Shown here: piece after piece, positions 1-10,475 of the stretch
Layout of the letters: each line of letters starts with the position of its first letter
How positions within the stretch are numbered: the stretch's first letter is position 1
NCBI GenBank assembly: GCA_948567375.1
Contig: OX419759.1
Span: 23,103,493-23,167,492 of the forward strand
Origin: Lunularia cruciata
Taxonomy: Eukaryota; Streptophyta; Marchantiopsida; Lunulariales; Lunulariaceae
Length of the DNA stretch: 64,000 nt
Direction: 5' to 3'
Position numbers and translations under genes: made by a program
The notes under the pieces: model-generated
Told to the model about the DNA's origin: nothing
The model's input: the letters and a program-made list of their open reading frames with translations, nothing else
The model's database searches: none

Positions 1-330
1 CTACTTTTTCTTATTGAGAGCTTTCCAATGGTACCTCACCCATGTGATTCTGAGATTCCTACAAGAAGATTCCCTAAAAGATTCCCTTTGATCAAAGCTT
101 GTTTGACCAACAAGATAGGACTAGGACCGACATGTCATCCATCCAAGTAAGTAATCCAAGGGTAGAGCTTGCTGACATGTCACCTATCTATGTGCCTAAT
201 CCTATGGTGGAGCTTCCTTGGAGGAGATCCTCTTTGTCTATATAATAAAAAGAAGGTGCTCCTTTGGGGCATTGGAGGATTGAGTGTGAAATCTATATTT
301 TCTCTCTTCTTTTGTCCTCAGAGTATTACA
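1..330 (+). mobile_element. 3' part of an E5-family LTR, cut by window edge
   Basis: The sequence matches the 3' half of the LTRs of E5 (27240-27684 and 33110-33553) and of the solo LTR at 4318-5052, including the TATA box (tatataata near 239-247) and the terminal tattaca at 324-330. Immediately after it comes E1 gag sequence that aligns with E2 around 8691, so this LTR is inserted in E1 gag. Whether it is a solo LTR or the 3' LTR of a whole element cannot be seen because the left part is outside the window. Confidence 0.85.
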
Positions 331-734
331 GATTGATGCCATTCATTGGAGACCACTTGGCACTACAGATAAACAAACACTACGACAAAATGATGGTTGT
401 TTCTATTGTCACCAAATTGGACATCACATTGCTAAATGTCCGTTCAAGAATGGGTGACTTTAACAAGTCGCCCAGAGGGAGTTTGTGGAGTTCAAGGAAA
501 TGAGGAATCATAGTAGTAGATTTTGAACCGCCTATTGGGAACTTGATTAGTTCCAATGAGATCAAAGGCTAGACATATGCAAGTTTGCTTCACTTGCAAG
601 GTATGATATCTAATCATGGTTGTAAGATTTTTGTTGATTCAAGAGGTTCATAAAATTGCTTGTCCATGCAATTTGCAAAGGAATTAAACATTCTTATCAA
701 ACCAGTACTTGGGAGTAGATTGATGATGGCAGTG
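331..734 (+). pseudogene. E1 gag C-terminus and start of protease (decayed)
   Basis: A CCHC zinc knuckle that binds RNA in Gag proteins is intact at 398-439 (C-x2-C-x4-H-x4-C: Cys at 398, 407 and 437, His at 422), followed at once by a stop. From about 535 the frame reads like the E2 protease segment at 8900-9100; the active-site triad expected as Asp-Ser-Gly is Asp-Ser-Arg here and a stop follows four codons later. The segment begins directly after an LTR fragment and ends where a 3.2-kb insertion interrupts the protease. It is a fragment of a dead polyprotein. Confidence 0.75.
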
Positions 735-1353
735 TTGTTGGGAAACCAATATATATGTTACATTAGTGCTATTTAGTATGGTAGGTAAACTAGTAGAAAA
801 TTATATATATTTAGTAAAAATGCTAGTTGTAGGTAGTAGCTTTTGGTTTCTAACAATGAATTTAGTATTTACGTGAACTTTCTAGGTAGTACTTTTGATG
901 GTTGCAAAATTAGTGGGCTGCTATATGTTGTAGGTACCCACAAGTAAAGAAGGTAAGAAGGGGTAGATTTTGTCACCTATAGGATTTCATGTACAACATC
1001 TCCTTTGTACCCTCAAATGGGACAAAATCATTTATCCCAATGCTTGAATTTTGTAGTACTATTTGGTGTTGATTCCACATCAAGTTTAGCCCGGGTTGCA
1101 ATGGCAAATTTTGGGAGAAATGGTGCTTTTGGAGGTCATTGCCTGCCAAGAAAGAGCTGGTACAACTACAAGCAAAAAGGCTATGAGTTTGGTCAGGCAT
1201 TTTTTTTGTGTAGGAAGGGTAGAGAACAAAGGGGATTATTATTGAAGAGAAGTGGGATAATGGCATTTTAGGGACTACGTGTAAAGCAAGGGGAATATCA
1301 AGGACCATGGTATCTTTGGGGTGACAAAGAAGATAGGAAGGGGTTGATGGGAG

Positions 1354-2110
1354 ATCTAAGTTTTGGACACGAGGAATTGAGTAGAGAAAGTTTTCGACAT
1401 GAGGGATAAAAGAGAGAGAGTTTTGGATAGGAGGAATTGACAAGAGAGAGTTTTGGACAGGAGGAATCGACGAGAGAGAGTTTTGGACAAGAGGAATCAA
1501 AGAGAGAGTTTTGGACAAGAGGAATCAAGGAGAGAGAGTTTTGGACAAGAGGAATCAAAGAGAGAGTTTTGGACAGGAGGAATCAAGGAGAGAGAGTTTT
1601 GGATAGGAGGAATCAAGGAGAGAGTTTTAGATGGGAGGAATTGAAGAGAGAGTTTTGGACAAGAGGAATCAAAGAGAGAGTTTTTGGACTGGGTTTTGAG
1701 GAATCAAAGAGAGAGTTTTTGGACTGGGCTTTGAGGAATCAAAAGTAGAGAGTTAAGGAATCAGGAATGAAGGCAAAGAGTTTAGGAAACAAAAGAAGGC
1801 AGTGATAGGAGGAATCAAAGGCAGAGGTTTTGAGGAATCAGGAATGAAGGTTTTGAGGAATCTTCAATAGAGAGTTTAGGAAACAATCAAAAGTAGAGGA
1901 TTTGAGGAATCAGGAATCAAAAGCAGAGGATTTGAGGAATCAGGGATCAAAACCAAAGATTTAAGGAATCACAAAGAAAGATAGAGGTTTTGAGGAATCA
2001 GGAATGAAGGTAGAGGTTTTGAGGAATCAAGAACAAAGGCAGAGAGTTCAGGAAATAAAAGAAGGCCGTGACATGAGGAATCAAAGGCAAAGGTTTTGAG
2101 GAATCAAAGG
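1354..2110 (+). repeat. Purine-rich minisatellite, unit about 28-30 bp
   Basis: Units built around gagagagttttggac and aggaatcaa repeat about a dozen times between 1354 and 1745 with good similarity, then continue to about 2110 as more degenerate forms (ttttgaggaatca). Unit length varies between 28 and 30, so no reading frame is kept through the array. One strand is almost all purine. Confidence 0.85.
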
Positions 2111-2633
2111 TAGAGAGTTCAAGAAAGAAGCAACAGGAGAGGAATCAAAAGACAAGAGTGTGGGACAACAATAGCAACAAGGGAAGGAAAGAAAATTTGT
2201 AGGAGAGGAAAGGAAAGGAAAAGATCAGGAAAAGAAACGGAGGCTTGAATGAGATGATCAGGGAGGTGTAGTAGTTTGTTTTCTTTCTTCAGAGGAGTAG
2301 AAGATGATACATTCAAAGAGAAAGAGGTGATTTCAATAATTATTTTGCTTTATCTTCATGTTCTATGGTATTTTGCTCCATCGGTAGGAGGATACAAAGG
2401 AGAAGGAGCAGCTTGTTGTGGGTGGATCTGCTCTATCTACTGCTATTATTGTTGTCCAAGAAGAATCTGAGCAAGTAAAATAGTGAATGAATAAAGAGAT
2501 GTCGACAGACTTAGTTTCCCGTAGGCATCGTGGGAAGGCTGAAGTTGATTACATGGATGGATAAATGTAGCAAGAGAGTAGAGAAAATTTGATTGAAATG
2601 GATTAAGTGTAGTGGATGAGAACTGGAGTGCTC

Positions 2634-2658
2634 AAATCAATCAATCAATCAATCAATG
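2634..2658. repeat. (atca)n microsatellite
   Basis: Six tandem atca units lie inside the unclassified insertion. Confidence 0.9.
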
Positions 2659-3374
2659 AGGAGCTTGGAACCTTTGTCGAGAAGGAGTAGGAAAGGAATG
2701 ATCAAATCCCTATGAAAGTGCAGCAGAGAGAGGGAAGGACATCAAAAGGATCAAGAGGGAGAGAGAAGGAATCAAAAGGTAGTGAGAGAGAGATGATAGA
2801 AACAAAGGAGTTTTATGGTAATTGTTGAGGAACGTCTTTACCTTATGAGAAAGTTGGTTAGTATAACTGTATGTTGAATGTTGTGGCTGTCAACTTGAAC
2901 ACAGTAATGGTTGCAGCTGTTTTATTCAGCTTCAGATCATTTGGAAGGCAACTAGTAAATGAGCTATTCTAAGTCTTTGAATGGACTCTTGAAAATATAG
3001 AGCCCCATGATTCTAAGAAGGAAATGCATCTATTGAAGTAAAGGGAAGGAGAGAGATGGCAAACTACTTCTGGGGATGCAATCTGTGGGCATTGAGCCTT
3101 GATCACTTTGTACTGTTGGAAGGGAGGGAATTTGAGTATTCTTAGGCCTGGTTTACAAAGAAAGAAGCAGCAAAAAACTACAGCTTTTAGTACAATTTCC
3201 CAAAGAAAAATCACTAGAGTAGGAAAGGACTTAGGGTGGTGAAATAGGGAAGTTGTAAAGGTCTCTTCCGGTCAAGAAGAGGAGTACCAATGGAGCTTTT
3301 GTGGTGAAAGAGAACATAAAAAGGAGCGTGCTCAAACCAATATATGGAGACAACTTGTTTGAAGTGTATGGAGA

Positions 3375-3420
3375 CAATTTAGCCTACAAAGCCATGTAGG
3401 CTGAATTGTAGGCTAAATTG
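3375..3420. repeat. 14-bp perfect inverted repeat (hairpin)
   Basis: caatttagcctaca at 3375-3388 is exactly complementary to tgtaggctaaattg at 3407-3420, with an 18-nt spacer that contains a partial third copy (tgtaggctgaat). It lies near the right side of the 3.2-kb insert. Confidence 0.85.
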
Positions 3421-3950
3421 GTTCCCTTATGGCTTATGGTATTAGGAAGTGGTGATCCCATCATACATAATTATTTCAATTGTTTCATGTCCTTTCTTTG
3501 TGTGAACCTAAACTTTACGGCAATCCATCCTCCTTGGTCTTGCTGCATTATATATGATGAGTACAACATACCTACCATGGATCTGACTTCAACAAGATCC
3601 TACATGAATGAGGATGCATTAACAATAATTCCTTCCTTCTCAAAAATGCCAATCACTGAAATAAATGATTTGTTGTTGCGTCCTACATAGGAAGGAACTT
3701 TGTAAGAGGATCATGGAGAAAATTGTGCTTTCCAAGAAAACAAGCTTTGTAATTTTCTTTTTGCCCAATCAAAGAGGATGCTCTTCCAACTATAGTCAAA
3801 GGTAGGTAATGCCAATATTCATTGCAAGTTCATAGTTCCAACCATCAGAATTTATGCATGCAACTCGTGCTATTGCAAAATTGTGAAGTCTAAATGTGTG
3901 CAGCTTGGTGCTCGGTGCATTCTCAAAACCATACAATCCACATTACAGTG

Positions 3951-4317
3951 GATGGTAGAAAGTGTTTTTCATTTTGTACCTTGCATCCTTCAAGATTGGG
4001 AAAAAGTATTTGGAGTGTATGAGGTTTGAAGTGGCACCTCTACACTATGATATCATTCTAGGTCTACCTTGGCTTGAACGTCATAAGGTTCAATTTGATT
4101 GGAACCGACAATAAATTAAAGTACAACACCAAGTTAGGAATTTCTGATTCTATTTTCTGGCACCTTTGAGTAAGACACCTAATAGTCAATCCTAGGATGG
4201 GAAACTTTTTGGGAGGGTAACCATAGAGCAAGCCTTGAAGAGAGATGATTCCCAAGATGGGAAGTTTGTGAAGAAAGCAACCATATAGTAAGCTTTGAAG
4301 GGACATGAGTCCCTATA
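3951..4317 (+). pseudogene. E1 protease end and protease-RT linker (decayed)
   Basis: This resumes the E1 polyprotein after the 3.2-kb insert and aligns with E2 9097-9420. The tract gtggcacctctacactatg (4031-4049) and the following coding sequence are shared. It includes the degenerate repeats of the linker, in which 'gatgggaagtttgt..aagaaggcaaccat' style units recur; the same units are seen in E2 at 9345-9500. It ends at the target site of a solo LTR. Stops and shifts are frequent. Confidence 0.7.
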
Positions 4318-5052
4318 TGTAATACCAATAGCTAGACATATGATCTAGAGATGAATTTGGTTTGGTAATATCTAAAAGAATGTTATACATGATGGACTAA
4401 GTAGATAATACAGAGGTATCACCAAAAGATTATTTCTACTAATAAGCCAAAAACTAAAATATGTTTGGAAACTTTAGAATCAATAGCTAGGCATATGATC
4501 TAAAGGTGAAACTTGGGGTGGTGATATCTAGAAGGATGTTACACATGATGGAGAAAGTAGATCAGATAGAGGTATCACTAAAAGAGCACTTCTACTAATA
4601 GTGTAGAAGTTGAAATAGGCCTAAAACCTTGAGAGGCAATTTTGGAGGCCTAAACATATGAATTAGACCTCAAAAATGTGTTCATTCCTCCCATTGATAG
4701 AAAGGCTAACCTTCCCTCCTCCTAGGTTTGTCTCATCAAGAGCTTTCCAATGGTACCTCACCCATGTGATTATTAGATTCCTACAAGAAGATTCTCTAAA
4801 AGATTCTCTTTGGTCAAAGCCTATTTGACTAACCAGATGGGACCATGACCACCATGTCACCCATCAAAGCAATTAATCTAAGGAGCTTGCTAATAGTTCA
4901 CCTATCCATGTACCTAATCCTATGGTGGAGATTCCTTGGAAGAGATCTTCTTTGGCTATATAATAAAGAGAAGGTGCTCTTTTGGGGCATTGGAGTTTGA
5001 GTATAGAATTTGTGTTTTCTCTATTGTGTTTCTCTATCCTCAGAATATTACA
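4318..5052 (+). mobile_element. Solo LTR of the E5 family (735 bp)
   Basis: It starts tgtaatacca and ends tattaca, is flanked by ctata (4313-4317) and ctaga (5053-5057) as an imperfect 5-bp target duplication, and E1 coding sequence continues on both sides without loss when compared with E2 9380-9520. No internal element sequence is present, so it is the product of LTR-LTR recombination. A TATA box (tatataataaa) lies near 4958-4968. Confidence 0.9.
4326..4640 (+). repeat. Tandem duplication of about 155 bp inside the LTR
   Basis: The tract starting caatagctagacatatgatc at 4326 recurs from 4481 (caatagctag, then gcatatgatc) and runs through atcta..aggatgttacacatgatgg and the following bases. 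The same two-unit structure is present in both LTRs of E5 but not in the minus-strand copy at 60642. Confidence 0.8.
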
Positions 5053-7318
5053 CTAGATGGGAAGTTTGTCAATGAAGCAGCCATAGAATAAGCTTTGGAG
5101 GAAGAGAAGTCTATTTTTGCGGTGTGGATCAAGCCTATTGCACAAGGAAAATCCGAGGAAGGTCCAAAGCCTCATCGAGCAATGGTTGATCAAACAGTTT
5201 AGGAGTTTATGGATGTGTTTTTGGATGATCTTCCAAAGGGATTACCCTCCAATTGTGGTCCACCCTTTAAGATTGAGTTATTGCCAAGGAGTATTCTAGT
5301 GAGTATGCCAATCTATCGACTCTCACCAAAAGAGTTGAAAGAGTTACAAACAACACTTACAGAATTGTTGGAGAAGGATTTCATACAACATAATACATTT
5401 CCTTGGAGAGTGCCAATACTATTTGTTCCAAAGAAGGATGGAGTACTTTAATTTTGTATTGATTACCGTGGACTCAATAATTAAACAATGAAGAATGCAT
5501 AGCACTTGCTTCAATCTGATGACTTGCTTGATCAATTGAGTAGAGCACAATATTTCTCCAAGTTGGATCTTTGCAATAGCTATTGGAAAATCCCTCTTGA
5601 TAGAGTGGATGTGCAAAAGATTAACTTTTGCACAAGGTATGGATATTTTCAATAGAAAGTTCTACATTTTGGGCTTACTAATGCTCCAATAGTCTTCATG
5701 GATCAGATGCATTGGTTGTTGGATGGACTATTGGATTGGTATGTGGTTGTGTTCTTGGATGATATTTTAATCTATAGCAAGATAGAGGTGGAACACTTAA
5801 ATCATGTCTGAGAAGTCCTAAGATGGCTACAACAATAGAAGTTTAATGCAAGAAGTCAAAGTGTGTCTTTTGGGATAAGGACGTTACCTTCTTGGGTCAC
5901 AAGATTTCATTGGAATAGATCAAGGTGTAAGAAGAGAAAATCAAGGCCATCATTGATTTGCCTACTCCAAAGGATACTATAAAAGTATGGGCATTTAATA
6001 TATTGGCTAGTTTGTACCGACGGTTTATCCACTACTATGCTCATGTAGCCGCACCATTGATTGATCTATTGGGAAAGAACTCAAGCTTTCAATGGACCAA
6101 CAAGCACAAAGAAGCATACTAGAAGCTGAAACATATGGTATCTTCAAGACCCATTCTTCAACCATATGATCCTCAACTACCTTGTGTGGTTGATTTAAAT
6201 GCTTCTAACTTTACAATTGGAGCTATGTTGCAATAATAATTCCCAGATGGTTACATCCTATTGCCTTTGTGTCTCATAGACTAAATACAACACAAATGAA
6301 TTACTATGCTCAAGATCAAGAACAACTAGCAATGGTATATGTGACCAAGGTATGGATGCATTATCTTTTAGGAAAGAAGTGATCATGTGAATTGATCACA
6401 AACCTTTCTTGTAGACATTACACTTGGAACACATGAAGAGTTGACATCATTGATAGGAGTAACAATTACAATTGTTTGACATCAAACTTGAGTAGAAACC
6501 CAATCAGTTCCATATCATCCCCAATGGCCTATCACAATGATCTGATTTGAAGTCTCTTCCTCTCATCATGGCGGCAATTATGACAATATCATTTGACTCC
6601 AAAGTCCAAATTGAGTTTAAGATTGCTTTACAGCAAGATCCTTCCTTTCAAATGGTACAAGGTCATCTTGCAACATGAAACAAGGAGTACAACACTATCT
6701 CCTTCAATGAAAGTCTTTTATTTTGTGAGAACTGGATTTATGTTCCAACCAAGGGTGATCTTTGACTTGTGGGCCTCCAAGAAGGCCATGACTTACTAGT
6801 TGTTGGTCACATTGGTATAGACAAGAACTTGGATACTCTCCAACACCAATGGTGGTGGCCCAACATGACACAAGATGTTTGAGAGTTTGCTCAATCATGT
6901 GGGAAATACCAATGGAACAAGGCTTACAACCAAAAATCAAGTGGACTCCTTCAACCACTCCCCATTCCATCTGCTCGATGGGAACACGTGAGCTTGATCT
7001 CATCACATCCTTGCCTAAGACAAAGCAAGGTCACACAACGATTATGGTGTTTGTGGATAAGCTTAGTAAGAAAATCCATTTGAGACCAACCTTTGATACT
7101 ATGGATGCTCCAACATTGGCGCAGATCTACTTTGACAATGTCTTCAAGCATCATGGGATGCTCGTGTACTCATTTTTGATTGTGACCCTTGATTCATTGA
7201 GAAATTTTAGCAAGTACTCTTCCAAATATTTGGCACCGAACTTGCTTTGTCCATGGCCTATCATCCTCAAACTGATGGACAAACTAAACATGCAAATTGC
7301 ACCTTGGAGGATATGCTT
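5053..7318 (+). pseudogene. E1 pol: RT, RNase H, integrase core (decayed)
   Basis: Reverse transcriptase is recognisable from about 5209 (DDLPKGLPSN..., YRLSPKELKEL) through the catalytic FLDDILIYS motif near 5752-5778. RNase H follows around 6120-6530 and the integrase core around 6950-7310 (LDLITSLPKTKQGHTTIM, HHGM, and the TDGQT block). The coding frame is broken many times, often where E2 has CAA, CAG or TGG. The third catalytic acid of the integrase DDE triad, Glu in active relatives, is Lys (aaa) at about 7288. The segment stops mid-integrase at the E2 insertion site tgctt (7314-7318) and resumes at 26113. Confidence 0.85.
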
Positions 7319-7712
7319 TGTAACAATATGGAGTTTAGTGACATAGTTAGTAAGGCTAAAAAAGTAGAGAAGAAGCCAAATTAACCTAGAATATTCTAGA
7401 AGCATCTAGGAAGCTTCCCAACTACTTGTGCTCCAAGCAGGTAGCTTCTAGAAGCTTCTAACTAGCTTAGCTTGCACGCCAAGTAGGCAGCTTCTAGAAG
7501 GAAGTTTCTTGAGAAGCTTCCCAGTTAACTTGACTTGCACTCTAAGAAAGCGGCTTGAGGAAGCTTCTTGAGAAGTTTCTCAAGGGCTTTGTATGCTACC
7601 TATAAATACCAAAGCTAAAGCTCATGCTAGGCATTTGGAGTTTTCCCTCATTCAAGCATCACAATGTGAGCTTCCATTCTCCTATTTCTCTCCTTGATCT
7701 TGGTCTTTTACA
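7319..7712 (+). mobile_element. E2 5' LTR (394 bp)
   Basis: It begins tgtaacaatatgg and ends ttttaca, matches the split 3' LTR of E2 and the E1 3' LTR, and is followed one base later by a primer binding site. The 3' copy is about 40 bp longer because of extra aagcttcttgg-type units. A TATA box (tataaata) is at 7601-7608. Confidence 0.9.
7394..7608 (+). promoter_or_regulatory. Heat-shock-element cluster plus TATA box in E2 LTR
   Basis: Heat-shock factors bind alternating nGAAn/nTTCn units. A perfect three-unit element TTCTAGAAGCTTC lies at 7446-7458. TTCTAGAA also occurs at 7394-7401 and 7492-7499, and gapped arrays GAAgtTTCttgaGAAgcTTC (7502-7520) and GAAgcTTCttgaGAAgtTTC (near 7560-7579) end about 20 bp upstream of the TATA box at 7601-7608. 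The 3' LTR has a four-unit perfect array GAAGCTTCTAGAAGATTC at 12661-12678. Heat control is inferred from the motif alone; the ONSEN Copia element of Arabidopsis is the known precedent for heat-shock elements in an LTR. Confidence 0.6.
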
Positions 7713-7728
7713 TTGGTATCAGAGTAGG
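7713..7728 (+). other. E2 primer binding site (initiator tRNA-Met type)
   Basis: TGGTATCAGAG at 7714-7724, one base after the LTR end, is complementary to the 3' end of initiator tRNA-Met, the usual primer of plant chromoviruses. Confidence 0.85.
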
Positions 7729-7869
7729 AAGGGATGGATGGAATTTATGGACCACCAAATCTACTTCCGCCAAACCATTGGGATTTTCATATCTAGATAT
7801 TACCCAAACATAGTTTCACACAATTCATCACCTTGTGCTTTGGGTAGGATTTTCTGCATATGATCACTA

Positions 7870-8815
7870 TGTCTGAGGAACCCTTGATACTTCCAGTTGT
7901 AACTTATGGAGAACGGTGGATGTGTTATATCTATGTGTTAATCAATTAGATAAATTGAGGGTAGTGGAATACAGTAGTAGCTATGGCGGCAATACTGGAT
8001 GTTATCCTTATAATGCAATAACAAATCAAGCATCTTACTTGATTGTTGGATGAACAAGACCAGCAACGACAAGAACATATAGAGAGAGTGCCAATTCAAG
8101 ATGAAGAAGATTACATTTGATTTCCAAAACCCAAGGTATTCAAAGGTAAGAATCTTTCAAGCATGGTGGAGAATTTAGTGTTTGACTACGAATGTTACTT
8201 TAAGCCACCAATCTTCAAGACAATCAAAATTAATTTTCTTGGCTTCTTGTCAATTGGATGGTGTGGCAAAACTTTGGTGGCGATTCCGAGTGGAGCAAGC
8301 TGAACGACAGATTGTTACACCAATTTTGACATGAACATAATTCAAGGATGCAATACTTGGTCAATTTCAAACTATAAATGCCACCCAAGCCGCATGAGAT
8401 AAATTGGCGGAGTCGAAGTAGATTGGCTTAGTAAGGAGCTACATCACACAATTTCAGAACATCATCATGCAAATTCTAGATATCCAAGAAGGTGAAGTTT
8501 TGGATTTGTATGAGGATTGAAGTCAAAAACCAAATTGGAGTTGACCATGCGGGAGCCACAAAACATAGAAGAAGCCATGCAATTGGATGAGCATTTTGAT
8601 TCCTTGGTTGCGACAACTTGGTCTCAACCTCGACCTACACAAAGCCTAATAGTACACTATGCACGAGTGGAAGAACCGGTACCAATGGAGATTGATGCTA
8701 TCCAACAGAGACCACTTGGTATAGCAGATAGAGAAAGATTTCAAAAAATGGAGGTTGCTTTTATTGGCGCCAAGTTGGACATTGCATTGCTAAATGTCTA
8801 GTTAGGAATAGGTGA
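7870..8815 (+). pseudogene. E2 gag (decayed)
   Basis: Gag forms the particle and packages RNA. Gag-like reading (FPKPKVFKGK..., LDGVAKLWWRF) is seen from about 8121, then an open stretch 8517-8801 that includes EPVPMEIDAIQ. The zinc knuckle is at 8756-8797 but its second Cys is Trp (tgg at 8765), so zinc binding should be lost; the E1 copy at 398-439 keeps all four ligands. Several in-frame stops occur between 8300 and 8520. The start codon could not be fixed with confidence. Confidence 0.75.
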
Positions 8816-8889
8816 CCTTGACAAGTTGCCCAGATGGAGTTTGTGGAACAGAATGATCAAGGAAATGAAGAATCCCAAAAGGAGATTTT

Positions 8890-9330
8890 GAGCCGCCTAT
8901 TAGGAGCTTGATTAGTTCCAATGGCATTGAAGGCTTGACCTATGCAAGTTTGCTTCACTTGCAAGGTACAATATCTAATCGGGGTTGTAAGATTTTGGTT
9001 GATTTTGGAAGTTCAGAGAATTGCATGTCTATGCAAGTAGCAAAAGTATTGGGTATTCCTATCAAGCCAGTGATTGGAAGTAGATTGATGATGGCGGTGG
9101 TAGATAGGGTTTTGCATTCCGTACCTCACATCCTATTACCTTCAAGATTAGGAAGGAGTATTTGGAGTGTATGAGGTTTGTAGTGGCACCTCTACACTAT
9201 GATATCATTCTAGGTATACCTTGGCTTGAATGTCATAAGGTTCAATTTGATTGGACCCAATGACAAATTCAAGTACAACACCAAGGTTGAAATTTCCGAC
9301 TAGGTTGTCTAGCACCTTTGAGTAAGACAC
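8890..9330 (+). pseudogene. E2 aspartic protease (decayed)
   Basis: The open stretch 8908-9174 reads ISSNGIEGLTYASLLHLQG then KILVDFGSSENCMSMQVAK. The active-site motif of retroviral-type proteases (Asp-Ser/Thr-Gly) is Asp-Phe-Gly here, consistent with a one-base change. A frameshift near 9170 follows, after which the LGIPWLE-type region (tagGTATACCTTGGCTTG near 9210-9225) is in another frame. Neighbours are gag upstream and RT downstream in the usual polyprotein order. It cannot make an active enzyme as it stands. Confidence 0.75.
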
Positions 9331-9382
9331 TTAAGAATAGTCAGTCGGGAAGTTTGTCGAGAAGGTAGCCATAGAGCAAACC

Positions 9383-10475
9383 TTGAAGGGAGAAGAGTCC
9401 CAAGATGGGAAGTTTGCCAAGAAGGCAACCATGGAGCAAGCTTGGAAGAGAGATGAGTCCTCAGAAGGGAAGTTGGTTAGTAAAGAAACCATAGAGCAAG
9501 CTTTGGAGGAAGATAAGTTTGTATTCACAATGTGGATCAAACCAATTGCACAAGAACAATCTAAGGAGGGCCAAGAGCCTCATCAAGCAATGGTTGATTG
9601 GATAGTTCAAGAGTTTGCGGACTTGTTTCTGGATGATCTGCCAAAGGGATTTCCCTCCAATCAAGGTATGCTTTTCAAGATCAAGTTATTGCGAGGGAGT
9701 ACTCCAATGAGTAGACCGACTTATCGGCTCTCACCAAAGGAGTTGGAGGAGTTGTGAATAACACTTACAGAGTTGTTGGAGAAGGACTTCATACAACATG
9801 GTACCTCTCCTTGGGGAGCACCGGTACTATTTGCTCCAAAGAAGGATGGAGGACTTCATTTTTGTATTGATTATCGTGGGCTCAATAAGCAAACCATGAA
9901 GAATGCATATCCCTTGCCTCAGATTGATGACTTGCTTGATCAATTAAGTGGAGCACGCTACTTGTCCAAGTTGGATCTTTGCAGTGGCTACTGGCAAATT
10001 CTTATTGATAGAGAGGATGTGCAAAAGACTTCCTTTTGCACAAGGTATGGGCATTTTGAATGGAGAGTTCTACCTTTCAGAGTCACTAATGCTCCATCGG
10101 TCTTCATGGATCAGATGCATTAGGTGTTGGATGAACTATTGTATCGGTCCGTGGTGGTGTTCTTGGATGATATCTTAATCTATAGTAAGACAAAGGCAAA
10201 ACATGTGAATCATGTGCAAGAAGTCCTAAGACGACTATGACAATGGAAATTTTACTGCAAGAAGTTAAAGTGTGCTTTTCGGCAGAAGGAGGTTACCTTC
10301 TTGGGTCATAAGATCTCATCAGAGGGGATCAAGATGGAAGAGGAGAAAATCAAGGCCATTACTGATTGGCCCACCCCGAAGGATGTTACAAAAGTATGAG
10401 CATTCAATAGATTGGCCAGTTTTTACCCACGGTTCATCCACTATTATGCTCATGTGGCTGCACCATTGACTAACC
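9383..10475 (+). pseudogene. E2 reverse transcriptase (decayed)
   Basis: The segment reads from a linker with tandem GKFAKKATMEQA/GKLVSKETIEQA units (9383-9530) into DLPKGFPSNQG and YRLSPKELEEL, a stop at 9755-9757, then [31 protein letters not shown], and the catalytic VFLDDILIYSK around 10160-10190, followed by LGHKISSEGIKMEEEKI and FYPRFIHYYA in the thumb and connection. The fold order is complete. Stops at about 9755, 10121, 10238 and 10398 match CAA, CAG, CGA or TGG codons changed by C-to-T or G-to-A transitions when compared with E1. The RT catalytic Asp pair is intact, so only nonsense changes disable it. Confidence 0.88.

Larger units (their letters stand above)
735..3945. mobile_element. 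Unclassified 3.2-kb insertion in E1 protease, candidate TSD cagtg
   Basis: E1 aligns with E2 up to about 734 and again from about 3946, so 735-3945 is an insertion. It is flanked by cagtg on both sides (730-734 and 3946-3950). The first bases are ttgttgggaaacc and the last are ccacatta; I see no terminal repeats of either orientation and no reverse transcriptase or transposase. Inside are a purine-rich minisatellite (1354-2110), an (atca)n run and a 14-bp inverted repeat. The open frames (for example 1437-1748) come from repeat units and are not convincing genes. It could be a non-autonomous LTR-type element or an old, terminally degraded transposon. Confidence 0.55.

Noticed and set aside
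1437-1748. Open frame encoding RESFGQEES-type repeats
   Set aside because: It is a product of the minisatellite; unit length 28-30 breaks the frame and no start context or domain supports a protein.
1354-2110. CRISPR-like array of repeats
   Set aside because: Repeats are contiguous without unique spacers, and the genome is eukaryotic.
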